From NCBI GenBank assembly GCA_902362975.1, contig CABIYO010000002.1, positions 94,246 to 158,245 of the forward strand: a stretch of DNA of 64,000 nt, given 5' to 3'. Source of the DNA: Caryophanales bacterium (GTDB lineage: Bacteria; Bacillota; Bacilli; Exiguobacteriales; Exiguobacteriaceae). How positions within the stretch are numbered: the stretch's first letter is position 1; the number at the start of each line of letters is the position of its first letter. Under the pieces are notes generated by a model, which saw only the letters and a program-made list of their open reading frames with translations, searched no databases and was not told where the DNA came from. A program made the translations under genes and the position numbers. Positions 57,354-64,000 of this stretch are shown here, piece after piece.

Positions 57354-58373
57354 TCACTCATCTAGTTTCATTCGTCGCAATGCTTCGATAATTTGTCCCA
57401 TCATTTGGACACCATGACGGTAATTCATACGCGTTGGACCAATCATAGCGATTGTTCCGAATGTTTTTCCATCTAGTGTATAATGTGAGGTGACGACACT
57501 ACAATTTTGAAGGGCGACAATTCCGTTCTCGCTCCCAATGCCCACATAAATCTCACGATTTGGCAACGATTCGAGCCAGTGCGCCAATCGTTCTTGCTCA
57601 TCAATCCATTCTAGGAATGGACGTAACGTGTCAAGCGTCTGAAACTCGGGTTGGTTGAAGATTTTCTTCTTGCCCCCGAGATAAAGCGAAGACGGCGTTT
57701 GGATTCCGACCGTCGATTGAATCAGTTGCATCATGTTCTCGTACTGCTGTCGCTGAGCGAGTTGCAATTTGGCAACTTCCTCCCCAATCCGGATTTTCAA
57801 TTGCCCGATTGGCGTTCCAGCAAGGCGATTGTTCAACAGTCGAATCGTTTCCTCGATGACGTCAGGAGCGACACGTGATTCAAACATTACGGTACGATGC
57901 TCGACATGACCGTGATCCGTGACGATGAGCACGACACCACGGCGCTCGTCTAATGGCATAAAGTCCACACGGGCCAACGTTTCCATTTTGCTATTCGGAC
58001 CGAGGGCGACCGTCGTATAATTGGTCAAATCAGAAAGGAGATCTGCGGCTTGTCGAATCAGGATCTCAGATTCTTTTGAAGATTGTTTCAAACGTTCTTC
58101 TAGTCGACTCGTCTCTCGTTCATCGATAATCTGCTTCTCGACGAGGTGGTCCACGTAATATCGATAGCCGACCTCTGACGGGATGCGACCTGCAGAAGTA
58201 TGCGGTTTTTCAATCAGCCCCATGTCTTCCAAATCGGCCATATCATTCCGAATCGTTGCTGAACTAAACGTCAAATCGTCTCGTTTCGACAATGTTCGAG
58301 AACCGACCGGCTGAGCCGTCTGGATGTAATCGTCAATGATGGCTCGAAGAATGAGCAATTGTCGTTCAGTCAA
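57354..58373 (-). CDS. hrcA: Heat-inducible transcription repressor HrcA
   Basis: This repressor binds CIRCE and is kept active by GroEL. Its 339 residues have an N-terminal winged helix (about 1-75, [18 protein letters not shown]), an insert domain and a GAF-like domain. The start is a TTG at 58373 with GAGGAG upstream at about 10 bases. A perfect CIRCE lies 40 bases upstream, so the operon is self-repressed. Confidence 0.97.
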   Translation of the reverse strand: MTERQLLILRAIIDDYIQTAQPVGSRTLSKRDDLTFSSATIRNDMADLEDMGLIEKPHTSAGRIPSEVGYRYYVDHLVEKQIIDERETSRLEERLKQSSKESEILIRQAADLLSDLTNYTTVALGPNSKMETLARVDFMPLDERRGVVLIVTDHGHVEHRTVMFESRVAPDVIEETIRLLNNRLAGTPIGQLKIRIGEEVAKLQLAQRQQYENMMQLIQSTVGIQTPSSLYLGGKKKIFNQPEFQTLDTLRPFLEWIDEQERLAHWLESLPNREIYVGIGSENGIVALQNCSVVTSHYTLDGKTFGTIAMIGPTRMNYRHGVQMMGQIIEALRRMKLDE

Positions 58374-58412
58374 TACAACATCACTCCTCTCTGAAAAGGT
58401 TACCCTTCTTTA

Positions 58413-58439
58413 TTAGCACTCACATTTAACGAGTGCTAA
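58413..58439. promoter_or_regulatory. CIRCE operator
   Basis: TTAGCACTC-N9-GAGTGCTAA is an exact match to the CIRCE consensus. It lies between the promoter (58451-58478) and the hrcA start, where HrcA blocks transcription. Confidence 0.97.
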
Positions 58440-58450
58440 TTACACTTCAA

Positions 58451-58478
58451 ATATTATCATGTTCTCACTATTTGTCAA
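58451..58478 (-). promoter_or_regulatory. Sigma-A promoter of the hrcA operon
   Basis: A perfect TTGACA (58473-58478), a 16-base spacer and TAATAT (58451-58456) lie directly upstream of CIRCE. Confidence 0.8.
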
Positions 58479-58576
58479 TTCATATACTCGGATTTTTTTC
58501 ACCTTTTTTCACGATGGCAAACCTACCAAATGAAAATAAAAGCCCATTTCGGTAGAATAGATGATGAGGTGATTAA

Positions 58577-59182
58577 ATGTTTACAACAAAACAATTTAAT
58601 GTATTTAAACAGGATGGACTCGACGAACGAATGTCTGGTATCCGTTCGGATATTCAACCGCTCTTCCATCGGATTTATGACGAGGTCGGGCCAGAGCTTG
58701 AGGCTGATGTCGGTATCCCTCTTTATTTGCATGTGGCGAAGCACGCTCGTCGGACGGTGAACCCACCGAAAGATACGTGGATGGCGATTTGTCACGACAA
58801 ACGTGGGTACAAAAAACATCCGCACTTACAAGTTGGGCTTTTCGACGATCGTGTCTTCATCTGGCTAGCGTTCATCTATGAGATCCCGAACAAGGACGCC
58901 ATCGCGAAACGCCTGCAACAAATCGATTTGAAATCAACATTTCCTGATTTCCATATCGCAGGCGACCATATGAAAAAAGAAGCGTTTCTTGTTGAAGATA
59001 CGTCAAGCGAAGACATTCAATCGCTACTTGAGCGATTCGGCACTGTTAAAAAGGCTGATTTTTTGATTGGCCGTCAACTTCCTGCCGATGCGTCGATTCT
59101 TCAAAATGAAGACGCATTTCTCGCGTTGGTCGAAGACACGTTCGGTCGGCTTACACCGCTCTATCGTGATCTCGTCTTGTAA
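58577..59182 (+). CDS. yktB: DUF1054 / UPF0637 family protein (YktB type)
   Basis: This 201-residue soluble protein is of unknown function. Family features are the start FTTKQFNVF, the HVAKHARRTVNPPKDTWMAI segment and HPHLQVGLFDDRVFIWLAFIYE. No catalytic motif is obvious. The ATG at 58577 follows GAGGTG. It is transcribed away from the hrcA operon and closed by its own terminator. Confidence 0.9.
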   Translation: MFTTKQFNVFKQDGLDERMSGIRSDIQPLFHRIYDEVGPELEADVGIPLYLHVAKHARRTVNPPKDTWMAICHDKRGYKKHPHLQVGLFDDRVFIWLAFIYEIPNKDAIAKRLQQIDLKSTFPDFHIAGDHMKKEAFLVEDTSSEDIQSLLERFGTVKKADFLIGRQLPADASILQNEDAFLALVEDTFGRLTPLYRDLVL

Positions 59183-59191
59183 TATAAGAAG

Positions 59192-59228
59192 ATGGACAAA
59201 TCCTCACGAGGGACTTGTCCATTTTTTT
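59192..59228 (+). terminator. Terminator of yktB
   Basis: The arms ATGGACAA (59192-59199) and TTGTCCAT (59214-59221) are followed by seven T on the plus strand. Confidence 0.85.
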
Positions 59229-60381
59229 ATGAATCAGCAAGTTCAAGTTTTGCTTCTCCAATAAAGGCTGCAAAGGCTTCATTGGCGAGTGGCAAACCGG
59301 ATGCCGTTAGACGGATATGTGTGTCCGTCCGTTCAATCAGTGACTTCTTCACCAACTCTTCGATGACGTGACCGAACACATCATCGAGCGACGCTCCGTA
59401 CTTTTGTTCAAATGTCTGAAGCGAGACCCCGGAACGCATACGCAGACCGAGGAATAGCTCTTCTTCCATCTTTTCCACTTCTTCTAGTTCGGTCACCCGT
59501 TTCACAGGGATGCCCTCTGCTTTAATATAGTGAGGAATTGGAGCAATATTGGCGCGACGTGCCCCATTCAAATAACTATGCGCTCCGGCTCCGAATCCAT
59601 AATACTCTTCATTGCGCCAGTACACTTGATTGTGACGACTCTCTCGACCAGGCAAGCCATAATTTGAAATCTCATATTGTTTGAGACCATGGTGTTCAAG
59701 CGTCTCCATCACTTTCAAGTACATTTCGACTTCGACATCTTCCCCCGGTAAACGGAGCTTCCCTTTTCGATCTTGAATCGCAAAGACGGTATGCGGCTCG
59801 AGGATCAACGAATAAGAGGAAACATGTTGAATCGGTAATTTTAGCGCTAGCGCTAAATCACGGTCAATTTGTTCAAGGGTTTGTTCCGGAAGACCGAACA
59901 TCAGGTCAATCGAGATATTGTCAAAGCGCTTTGCCGCTTCGCTTACCGTCTCGAACACATCATCCGCCCGATGCGTCCGCCCAATGCGCTCGAGTCCACC
60001 ATCATCAAACGTCTGGACACCGAAACTGAGTCGGTTGACGCCACCTGCTTTCATCGTATCGAGTTTTTCCGCACTCACAAAGTTCGGGTTCGCTTCTACA
60101 GAATACTCTAAGTCGTCTGACGCGAGTGGCAGAAGGTGTTGGCGGACCATGTCCATCAGGCGCGCCATCTGCTCCTCATTGAGCGCGGTCGGTGTCCCGC
60201 CTCCGATAAAGATGGTATCAATCCGCTCTGTCGGAAACGCCTCGAGCGTCAGTACCATCTCTCGTTCTAATGCATCTAAATAATCATCAACAGGCTGATT
60301 TTTTAAAAACACCTTGTTGAAATCACAGTAATAACAAATATGTTCACAAAATGGAATGTGAAGATATACGGCTTTAGCCAA
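59227..60381 (-). CDS. hemW: Radical SAM protein HemW (heme chaperone)
   Basis: This protein is related to HemN but is thought to insert heme rather than oxidise coproporphyrinogen. Its 384 residues carry the 4Fe-4S motif CEHICYYC (Cys12, Cys16, Cys19). GGGTPTAL, the HNQVYW motif and GAGAHSY follow. The start is the TTG at 60381, after AAAGGGG; the frame to 60477 is unsupported. It is separated from hrcA by yktB, and lepA, its usual upstream partner, is missing. Confidence 0.93.
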   Translation of the reverse strand: MAKAVYLHIPFCEHICYYCDFNKVFLKNQPVDDYLDALEREMVLTLEAFPTERIDTIFIGGGTPTALNEEQMARLMDMVRQHLLPLASDDLEYSVEANPNFVSAEKLDTMKAGGVNRLSFGVQTFDDGGLERIGRTHRADDVFETVSEAAKRFDNISIDLMFGLPEQTLEQIDRDLALALKLPIQHVSSYSLILEPHTVFAIQDRKGKLRLPGEDVEVEMYLKVMETLEHHGLKQYEISNYGLPGRESRHNQVYWRNEEYYGFGAGAHSYLNGARRANIAPIPHYIKAEGIPVKRVTELEEVEKMEEELFLGLRMRSGVSLQTFEQKYGASLDDVFGHVIEELVKKSLIERTDTHIRLTASGLPLANEAFAAFIGEAKLELADS

Positions 60382-60448
60382 TTTCGGCCACCCCTTTCTT
60401 CTCATTCCATTTATAACGCTTTTCGTCTGTTCTTTCCAGCCTGCGCCA

Positions 60449-61630
60449 TCAATCGAATCGATGAATGAATAAACCACTTTTCAATTTCGGCTCGAACCAG
60501 GTCGATTTTGGAGGCATCTGACCACCGTCATCCGCCACGCGCATCAGTTGTGACATCGTTGTCTCATGGCACGTGAAAAGCAATCGATCTGGTACTTTAG
60601 TCAGCTCCTCTAATTCAACGACCGTCTTGTTTCCACCGACAAAATCGACTCTCACGTCCGTACGGATATCTTCAACGTTGAAGTATGGCGTGAGAATATC
60701 TCGCTGTAAGATGGCAACGTCGAGCGCTTTGTCTTCTTGCCGTTTCGTCAACTTATAATATTTCCCTCGATAGGCAACTCCGAAGACGCCATGTTCTTTC
60801 GGCAGGACAAGACGATTCTCCTCCTTGATCATGTATGAAAACGAGAGTCCGTCTAACATATTCTCTACCTCTTCAGGACTTATCGCTGTCAGCACGCGAT
60901 GATACGGCAAGATCGTCAATTCGTCACTCGGGAAGAGGACACCTAAGAAGTGTGTACGTTCATTCTTTTGAGAACGTTCCCCACTCATCCCGGAAACGAC
61001 CGCTGCCGCTTTCGCACGATGATGTCCATCCGCAATGTAGAGCGACGGGATGGTTGCCCCAATCATCATGACACGAGCGAGTTCACGGTTTGGAATCATG
61101 AATCCTTCATGCATGACGCCTCGTTCATCCGTGAACGAGAATAACGGGTCTCCGTCAGTCGCTTTATGTAAGATTTGCTTCAAGTTTGCATGTGGAGGAT
61201 GACCGAGTAGAATCGGACCGGTGTGCGCTCGCGTCGCCCGGACATGCTCGACACGTTCCCGCTCCTTCGTTTCCCGTGTATGTTCGTGAATCTTGATGCG
61301 ACCGGCTTCATAATCCGCGACTGAAAAGGTGGCGACTAGACCTGTTTGCTGACGTTGTCCCGATGTCAATCGATAGACGTAAAATCCGTTCGGACGTTCC
61401 ATCAATTCCTTTTCATAGAGCCGTTCTAGCTCATGACGCGCCAGCTCCCCCCACTTCTCAAGGGAAAGGTCAGATTGAAGCGCTTCTGGCTTATCAACTG
61501 CTAAAAAAGAATCGGGATTTTCTGAAATGACGGCTTGCGCTTCTTCAATCGACACGACATCATACGGGTCTGCGGCGACACGTTCCGGATGTGTTGGCAT
61601 ATAAGGGCTGAACGGTTTAAATATGACCAT
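60449..61630 (-). CDS. DUF1015 family protein in the serine operon
   Basis: This 393-residue cytoplasmic protein is of unknown function. The clearest motif is IADGHHRAKAAA (199-210). It resembles the nucleotide-binding motif of the ParB/sulfiredoxin/SerK superfamily, in which free-serine kinases are known. A second conserved block is KIHEHTRETKERERVEHVRATRAHTGPI (113-140). The ATG at 61630 follows AAGGAGGG at about 11 bases. It follows serA by 16 bases in serC-serA-DUF1015. That setting suggests a role in serine or phosphoserine metabolism; this is an inference. Confidence 0.85.
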   Translation of the reverse strand: MVIFKPFSPYMPTHPERVAADPYDVVSIEEAQAVISENPDSFLAVDKPEALQSDLSLEKWGELARHELERLYEKELMERPNGFYVYRLTSGQRQQTGLVATFSVADYEAGRIKIHEHTRETKERERVEHVRATRAHTGPILLGHPPHANLKQILHKATDGDPLFSFTDERGVMHEGFMIPNRELARVMMIGATIPSLYIADGHHRAKAAAVVSGMSGERSQKNERTHFLGVLFPSDELTILPYHRVLTAISPEEVENMLDGLSFSYMIKEENRLVLPKEHGVFGVAYRGKYYKLTKRQEDKALDVAILQRDILTPYFNVEDIRTDVRVDFVGGNKTVVELEELTKVPDRLLFTCHETTMSQLMRVADDGGQMPPKSTWFEPKLKSGLFIHRFD

Positions 61631-61646
61631 AAGGATCGATCCCTCC

Positions 61647-62810
61647 TTAAAATTCCCGGACGCGAATGACGCCCTGTATTTCATACAGCGCATGAATCGA
61701 TAACGGCTCATGCTCGCTGTTGTCTAAATCAATCAACGTATACGCCATCTCCCCGCGGCTACGATTGACCATGTTATCGATATTCAATCCATGTGAGGCA
61801 AGTTCTCCCGTGATTTGACCGACCATGTTCGGGACGTTTCGATGCAAAATCCCAAGACGGCGTTTACCCGTGTATGGAAGCTCGACGTTCGGAAAATTAG
61901 CGGACGACCGAATATTTCCTGTCTCGAGATACAATTTCAGCGTCTCTACGGCTTGAATGGCACAATTGACTTCCGATTCTTTAGTCGATGCACCGAGGTG
62001 AGGCAATGCCATGACTTGCGGATGACCGATCAGCGTGTGACGGGGGAAGTCGGTCACATACAGTCCCACATGATGATGGAATGCCTTCAGTAAGTCATCA
62101 TCTTTTACGAGTTCTCCTCGCGCAAAGTTCAGAACAGTCATCCCCGGTTTCATCCGTTCAAACCAACTCCGGTCGATGCTGAATCTAGTCTCCTCAGTCA
62201 AAGGCATATGGATCGACAGTAAATCAACGTTGCCCAGTACTTCACTTAAATGTTTGGCACGCGTGACATGTTTCGAAATATTCCAAGCGGCATCAACCGA
62301 GAGATGAGGGTCGTATCCGACGACATCGACCCCGAGTTGGAGAAGATCGTTGGCTAGTGACGCACCGATGGCTCCTAGACCGATAATCCCCACTTTTTTA
62401 CCCCGCAACTCCGCTCCGAGGAATTGTCGTTTTTGCAATTCCATCGCTTCTTCTAATTGAGATTGCGATGCGTTAGTCTGTTCATTCACCCAATTGAAAC
62501 CTTTCACAATGGGTCGTACTGAGAAAATCATACTCGCAAGGACGAGTTCTTTCACCGCATTCGCATTCGCGCCAGGTGTATGAAACGCGACGATTCCTCG
62601 TTTCGCAAGTTGATCGAGCGGAAGGTTGTTGACACCTGCCCCAGCTCTGGCGATGGCGAGAAGATTGGGAGGGATGTCCTCTTCATGGACTTGATGACTT
62701 CTCAGTACCCAAGCATCGGCTTGATCCGATGCATTGATGACATACTCGCTTGGCTCGAATCGTTTCAGACCAGCAGCAGCGATTTGATTAAATGTTTTAA
62801 TGTGATACAT
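61647..62810 (-). CDS. serA: D-3-phosphoglycerate dehydrogenase, short form with ACT domain
   Basis: This is the first enzyme of serine synthesis. Its 387 residues contain the NAD fold IIGLGAIGASLAN (about 144-156), the substrate Arg region NFARGELV, the catalytic His in LPHLGAST, and a C-terminal ACT domain (about 315-387) for feedback. The catalytic Glu expected in the TDFP-x-E segment appears as His (TDFPRH), which is odd. The ATG at 62810 follows GAGGAGGAG and overlaps serC by 14 bases. Confidence 0.93.
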   Translation of the reverse strand: MYHIKTFNQIAAAGLKRFEPSEYVINASDQADAWVLRSHQVHEEDIPPNLLAIARAGAGVNNLPLDQLAKRGIVAFHTPGANANAVKELVLASMIFSVRPIVKGFNWVNEQTNASQSQLEEAMELQKRQFLGAELRGKKVGIIGLGAIGASLANDLLQLGVDVVGYDPHLSVDAAWNISKHVTRAKHLSEVLGNVDLLSIHMPLTEETRFSIDRSWFERMKPGMTVLNFARGELVKDDDLLKAFHHHVGLYVTDFPRHTLIGHPQVMALPHLGASTKESEVNCAIQAVETLKLYLETGNIRSSANFPNVELPYTGKRRLGILHRNVPNMVGQITGELASHGLNIDNMVNRSRGEMAYTLIDLDNSEHEPLSIHALYEIQGVIRVREF

Positions 62811-63858
62811 GGGTCTCCTCCTCAAATGCTCTCATGACGTCGACGAGGCGTTCTGCCCCTTCTAGCGGCATCGCGTTATATAGACTTGCACGTAAACCCC
62901 CTACCGAACGATGACCACCGAGTTCGAGCAAGCCACGTTCAAACGCGTATCGCTCAAAGCGCTGATCCAGTTTTTGATTTCCCGTTGTAAATGGGATATT
63001 CGTCAATGAACGACGTTCCCCCGTTACAATTGGAGAAAAACAGGTCGACTCTTCAAGATAGGAATAAACTCTGTCACTTTTTTGACGATTCAATCGTTCC
63101 ATCGTTTCGACGCCTCCGCAGTCTTCTACCCACTTCAATACACGCTCGGCTGCATACATACTAAACGTCGATGGTGTATTGAATAACGTATCGACATGTG
63201 ACGCATATTGAAGATAACTCGGCAATTGAAGCGACTGAATCAAATCTCGACGGATGATGACGACCGTCAGTCCTGCAGGTCCGATATTCTTCTGGGCTCC
63301 GGCATAGATTACCCCGAAGCGCTCCACATCGAGCTGCTCGGCCAGAATGTTCGAGGAAGCATCTGCAATCAGCGGGATATCGATTTCAGGGATATGTGTA
63401 AATCGAGTCCCTTCAATCGTGTTGTTCAGTGTCACATGGAGATAGTCCACTTCTTGTACAAGGCTCGATTCAAACGACATCCCTCCCGTCGCATCTACAA
63501 ACGGATGAATGACATCGAGCTCTCCAAAGTGTTTCGCATCTTCCATCGCTTTTTTAGACCAGATGCCTGTATCCACATAGGCGAATCGATTCTGTTTCCG
63601 TAAATTCATGGGAATCATTGAAAATTGTAACGTCGCCCCGCCCTGTAGCCACAGTACGGCATAATTCTTAGGGATATGCATGAGTCTTCTCAGTCTCAAT
63701 TCAAGAGAGTCGACCACACGTTGGAAAGACGCGGAGCGATGACTCGTTTCGATAATCGAAACGCCTTCATATTCAAACGTCAGAAGATGTTGTTGAATCT
63801 CTTGCATCACTTCTGTCGGTAGCACGCCGGGACCCGCAGAGTATGTATACGTCGACAA
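62797..63858 (-). CDS. serC: Phosphoserine aminotransferase
   Basis: This PLP enzyme of 353 residues converts 3-phosphohydroxypyruvate and glutamate to phosphoserine. It shows SAGPGVLPTEVM at the start, ETSHRSASF, LQGGATLQFSMIPMNL and the PLP Lys in YAGAQKNIGPAGL near residue 193. The C-terminal GGLRASLYNAM holds the substrate Arg. The start is a TTG at 63858 with GGAGG 7 bases upstream. It is the first gene of the serC-serA-DUF1015 operon. Confidence 0.96.
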   Translation of the reverse strand: MSTYTYSAGPGVLPTEVMQEIQQHLLTFEYEGVSIIETSHRSASFQRVVDSLELRLRRLMHIPKNYAVLWLQGGATLQFSMIPMNLRKQNRFAYVDTGIWSKKAMEDAKHFGELDVIHPFVDATGGMSFESSLVQEVDYLHVTLNNTIEGTRFTHIPEIDIPLIADASSNILAEQLDVERFGVIYAGAQKNIGPAGLTVVIIRRDLIQSLQLPSYLQYASHVDTLFNTPSTFSMYAAERVLKWVEDCGGVETMERLNRQKSDRVYSYLEESTCFSPIVTGERRSLTNIPFTTGNQKLDQRFERYAFERGLLELGGHRSVGGLRASLYNAMPLEGAERLVDVMRAFEEETHVSH

Positions 63859-63934
63859 GGTGTTTCCTCCTCTATAGTCTGTCTAAGGGTGTACTCTTCC
63901 TTATAGAAAGTTGCATTTCCTGCCTAAAATACAA

Positions 63935-64000
63935 AAGAGGCTGGGACATAACCCAGTAGATTTATAAGAAAGAGGCCCCCGTGAGCGACTTGTTCGCTCA
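63935..64000. repeat. Intergenic repeat-like element with two hairpins, cut by the window edge
   Basis: The string GAGGCTGGGACATAACCCAG (63937-63956) forms a CTGGG/CCCAG hairpin and resembles a small intergenic repeat often seen in low-GC Gram-positives. A second hairpin, TGAGCGA-N5-TCGCTCA (63982-64000), is preceded by GAGGCCCCCG, whose partner would lie beyond position 64000. Together they look like a terminator for a minus-strand gene to the right. Confidence 0.45.

Overview
The window is 64 kb of core chromosome from a low-GC Gram-positive bacterium of the order Bacillales. Gene order follows the Bacillus subtilis yqg-yqf-yqe segment closely: pbpA, sodA, ispG, zur, nfo, cshB, ispH, yqfO, trmK, cccA, sigA, dnaG, yqfL, ccpN, glyS/glyQ, recO, era, dgkA, ybeY, pgpH, phoH, floA, nfeD, yqeY, rpsU, rsmE, prmA, dnaJ, dnaK, grpE, hrcA, hemW. 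Several expected neighbours are missing: sporulation genes yqfC/yqfD between phoH and floA, cdd between era and dgkA, mtaB beside rsmE, and lepA beside hemW. A non-sporulating, motile relative such as Exiguobacterium fits best. The genus is inferred from gene order and protein flavour, not from a search.

Layout. 1-6.2 kb: the 5' part of pbpA, sodA, a cytoplasmic alpha-amylase, two tRNAs with CAU anticodons (probably Ile2 and elongator Met), a Na/Pi cotransporter and a small membrane protein. 6.2-13.5 kb: a chemotaxis receptor with a sigma-D-like promoter, ispG, a HAD nucleotidase, the bifunctional NAD(P)HX repair enzyme, and a zurA-zurM-zur zinc-uptake operon with a Zur-box-like operator. 13.6-24.3 kb: ppx-ppk, a 56-residue XapX-type gene, an unknown zinc-motif protein next to nfo, cshB, a histidine kinase plus sugar-binding protein pair with no response regulator beside it, and ispH. 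24.4-43 kb: information processing and envelope housekeeping (yqfO, trmK, cccA, sigA, dnaG, yqfL, ccpN, T-box-controlled glyQS, recO, era, dgkA, ybeY, pgpH, phoH, floA/nfeD under a sigma-W-like promoter, yqeY, rpsU). 43-52 kb: an accessory block absent from this place in B. subtilis, holding deoC, rarD, a yrrT-luxS-mccA-mccB sulfur-recycling operon and a 1218-residue secreted S8 protease. 52-64 kb: rsmE, prmA, the CIRCE-controlled hrcA-grpE-dnaK-dnaJ heat-shock operon, yktB, hemW, and a serC-serA-DUF1015 operon.

Most genes are ordinary housekeeping genes, and no mobile element, CRISPR array or phage was seen. The points most worth a second look are the kinase/binding-protein pair without a regulator, the DUF1015 protein with a ParB/SerK-like DGHHR motif in the serine operon, the apparent loss of the catalytic Glu in SerA, luxS sitting inside the methionine-to-cysteine operon, a perfect hairpin in the dnaG leader, and several readable regulatory sites (CIRCE, T-box, Zur box, sigma-W-like and sigma-D-like promoters). 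Start codons were set from Shine-Dalgarno spacing; many genes use TTG or GTG.
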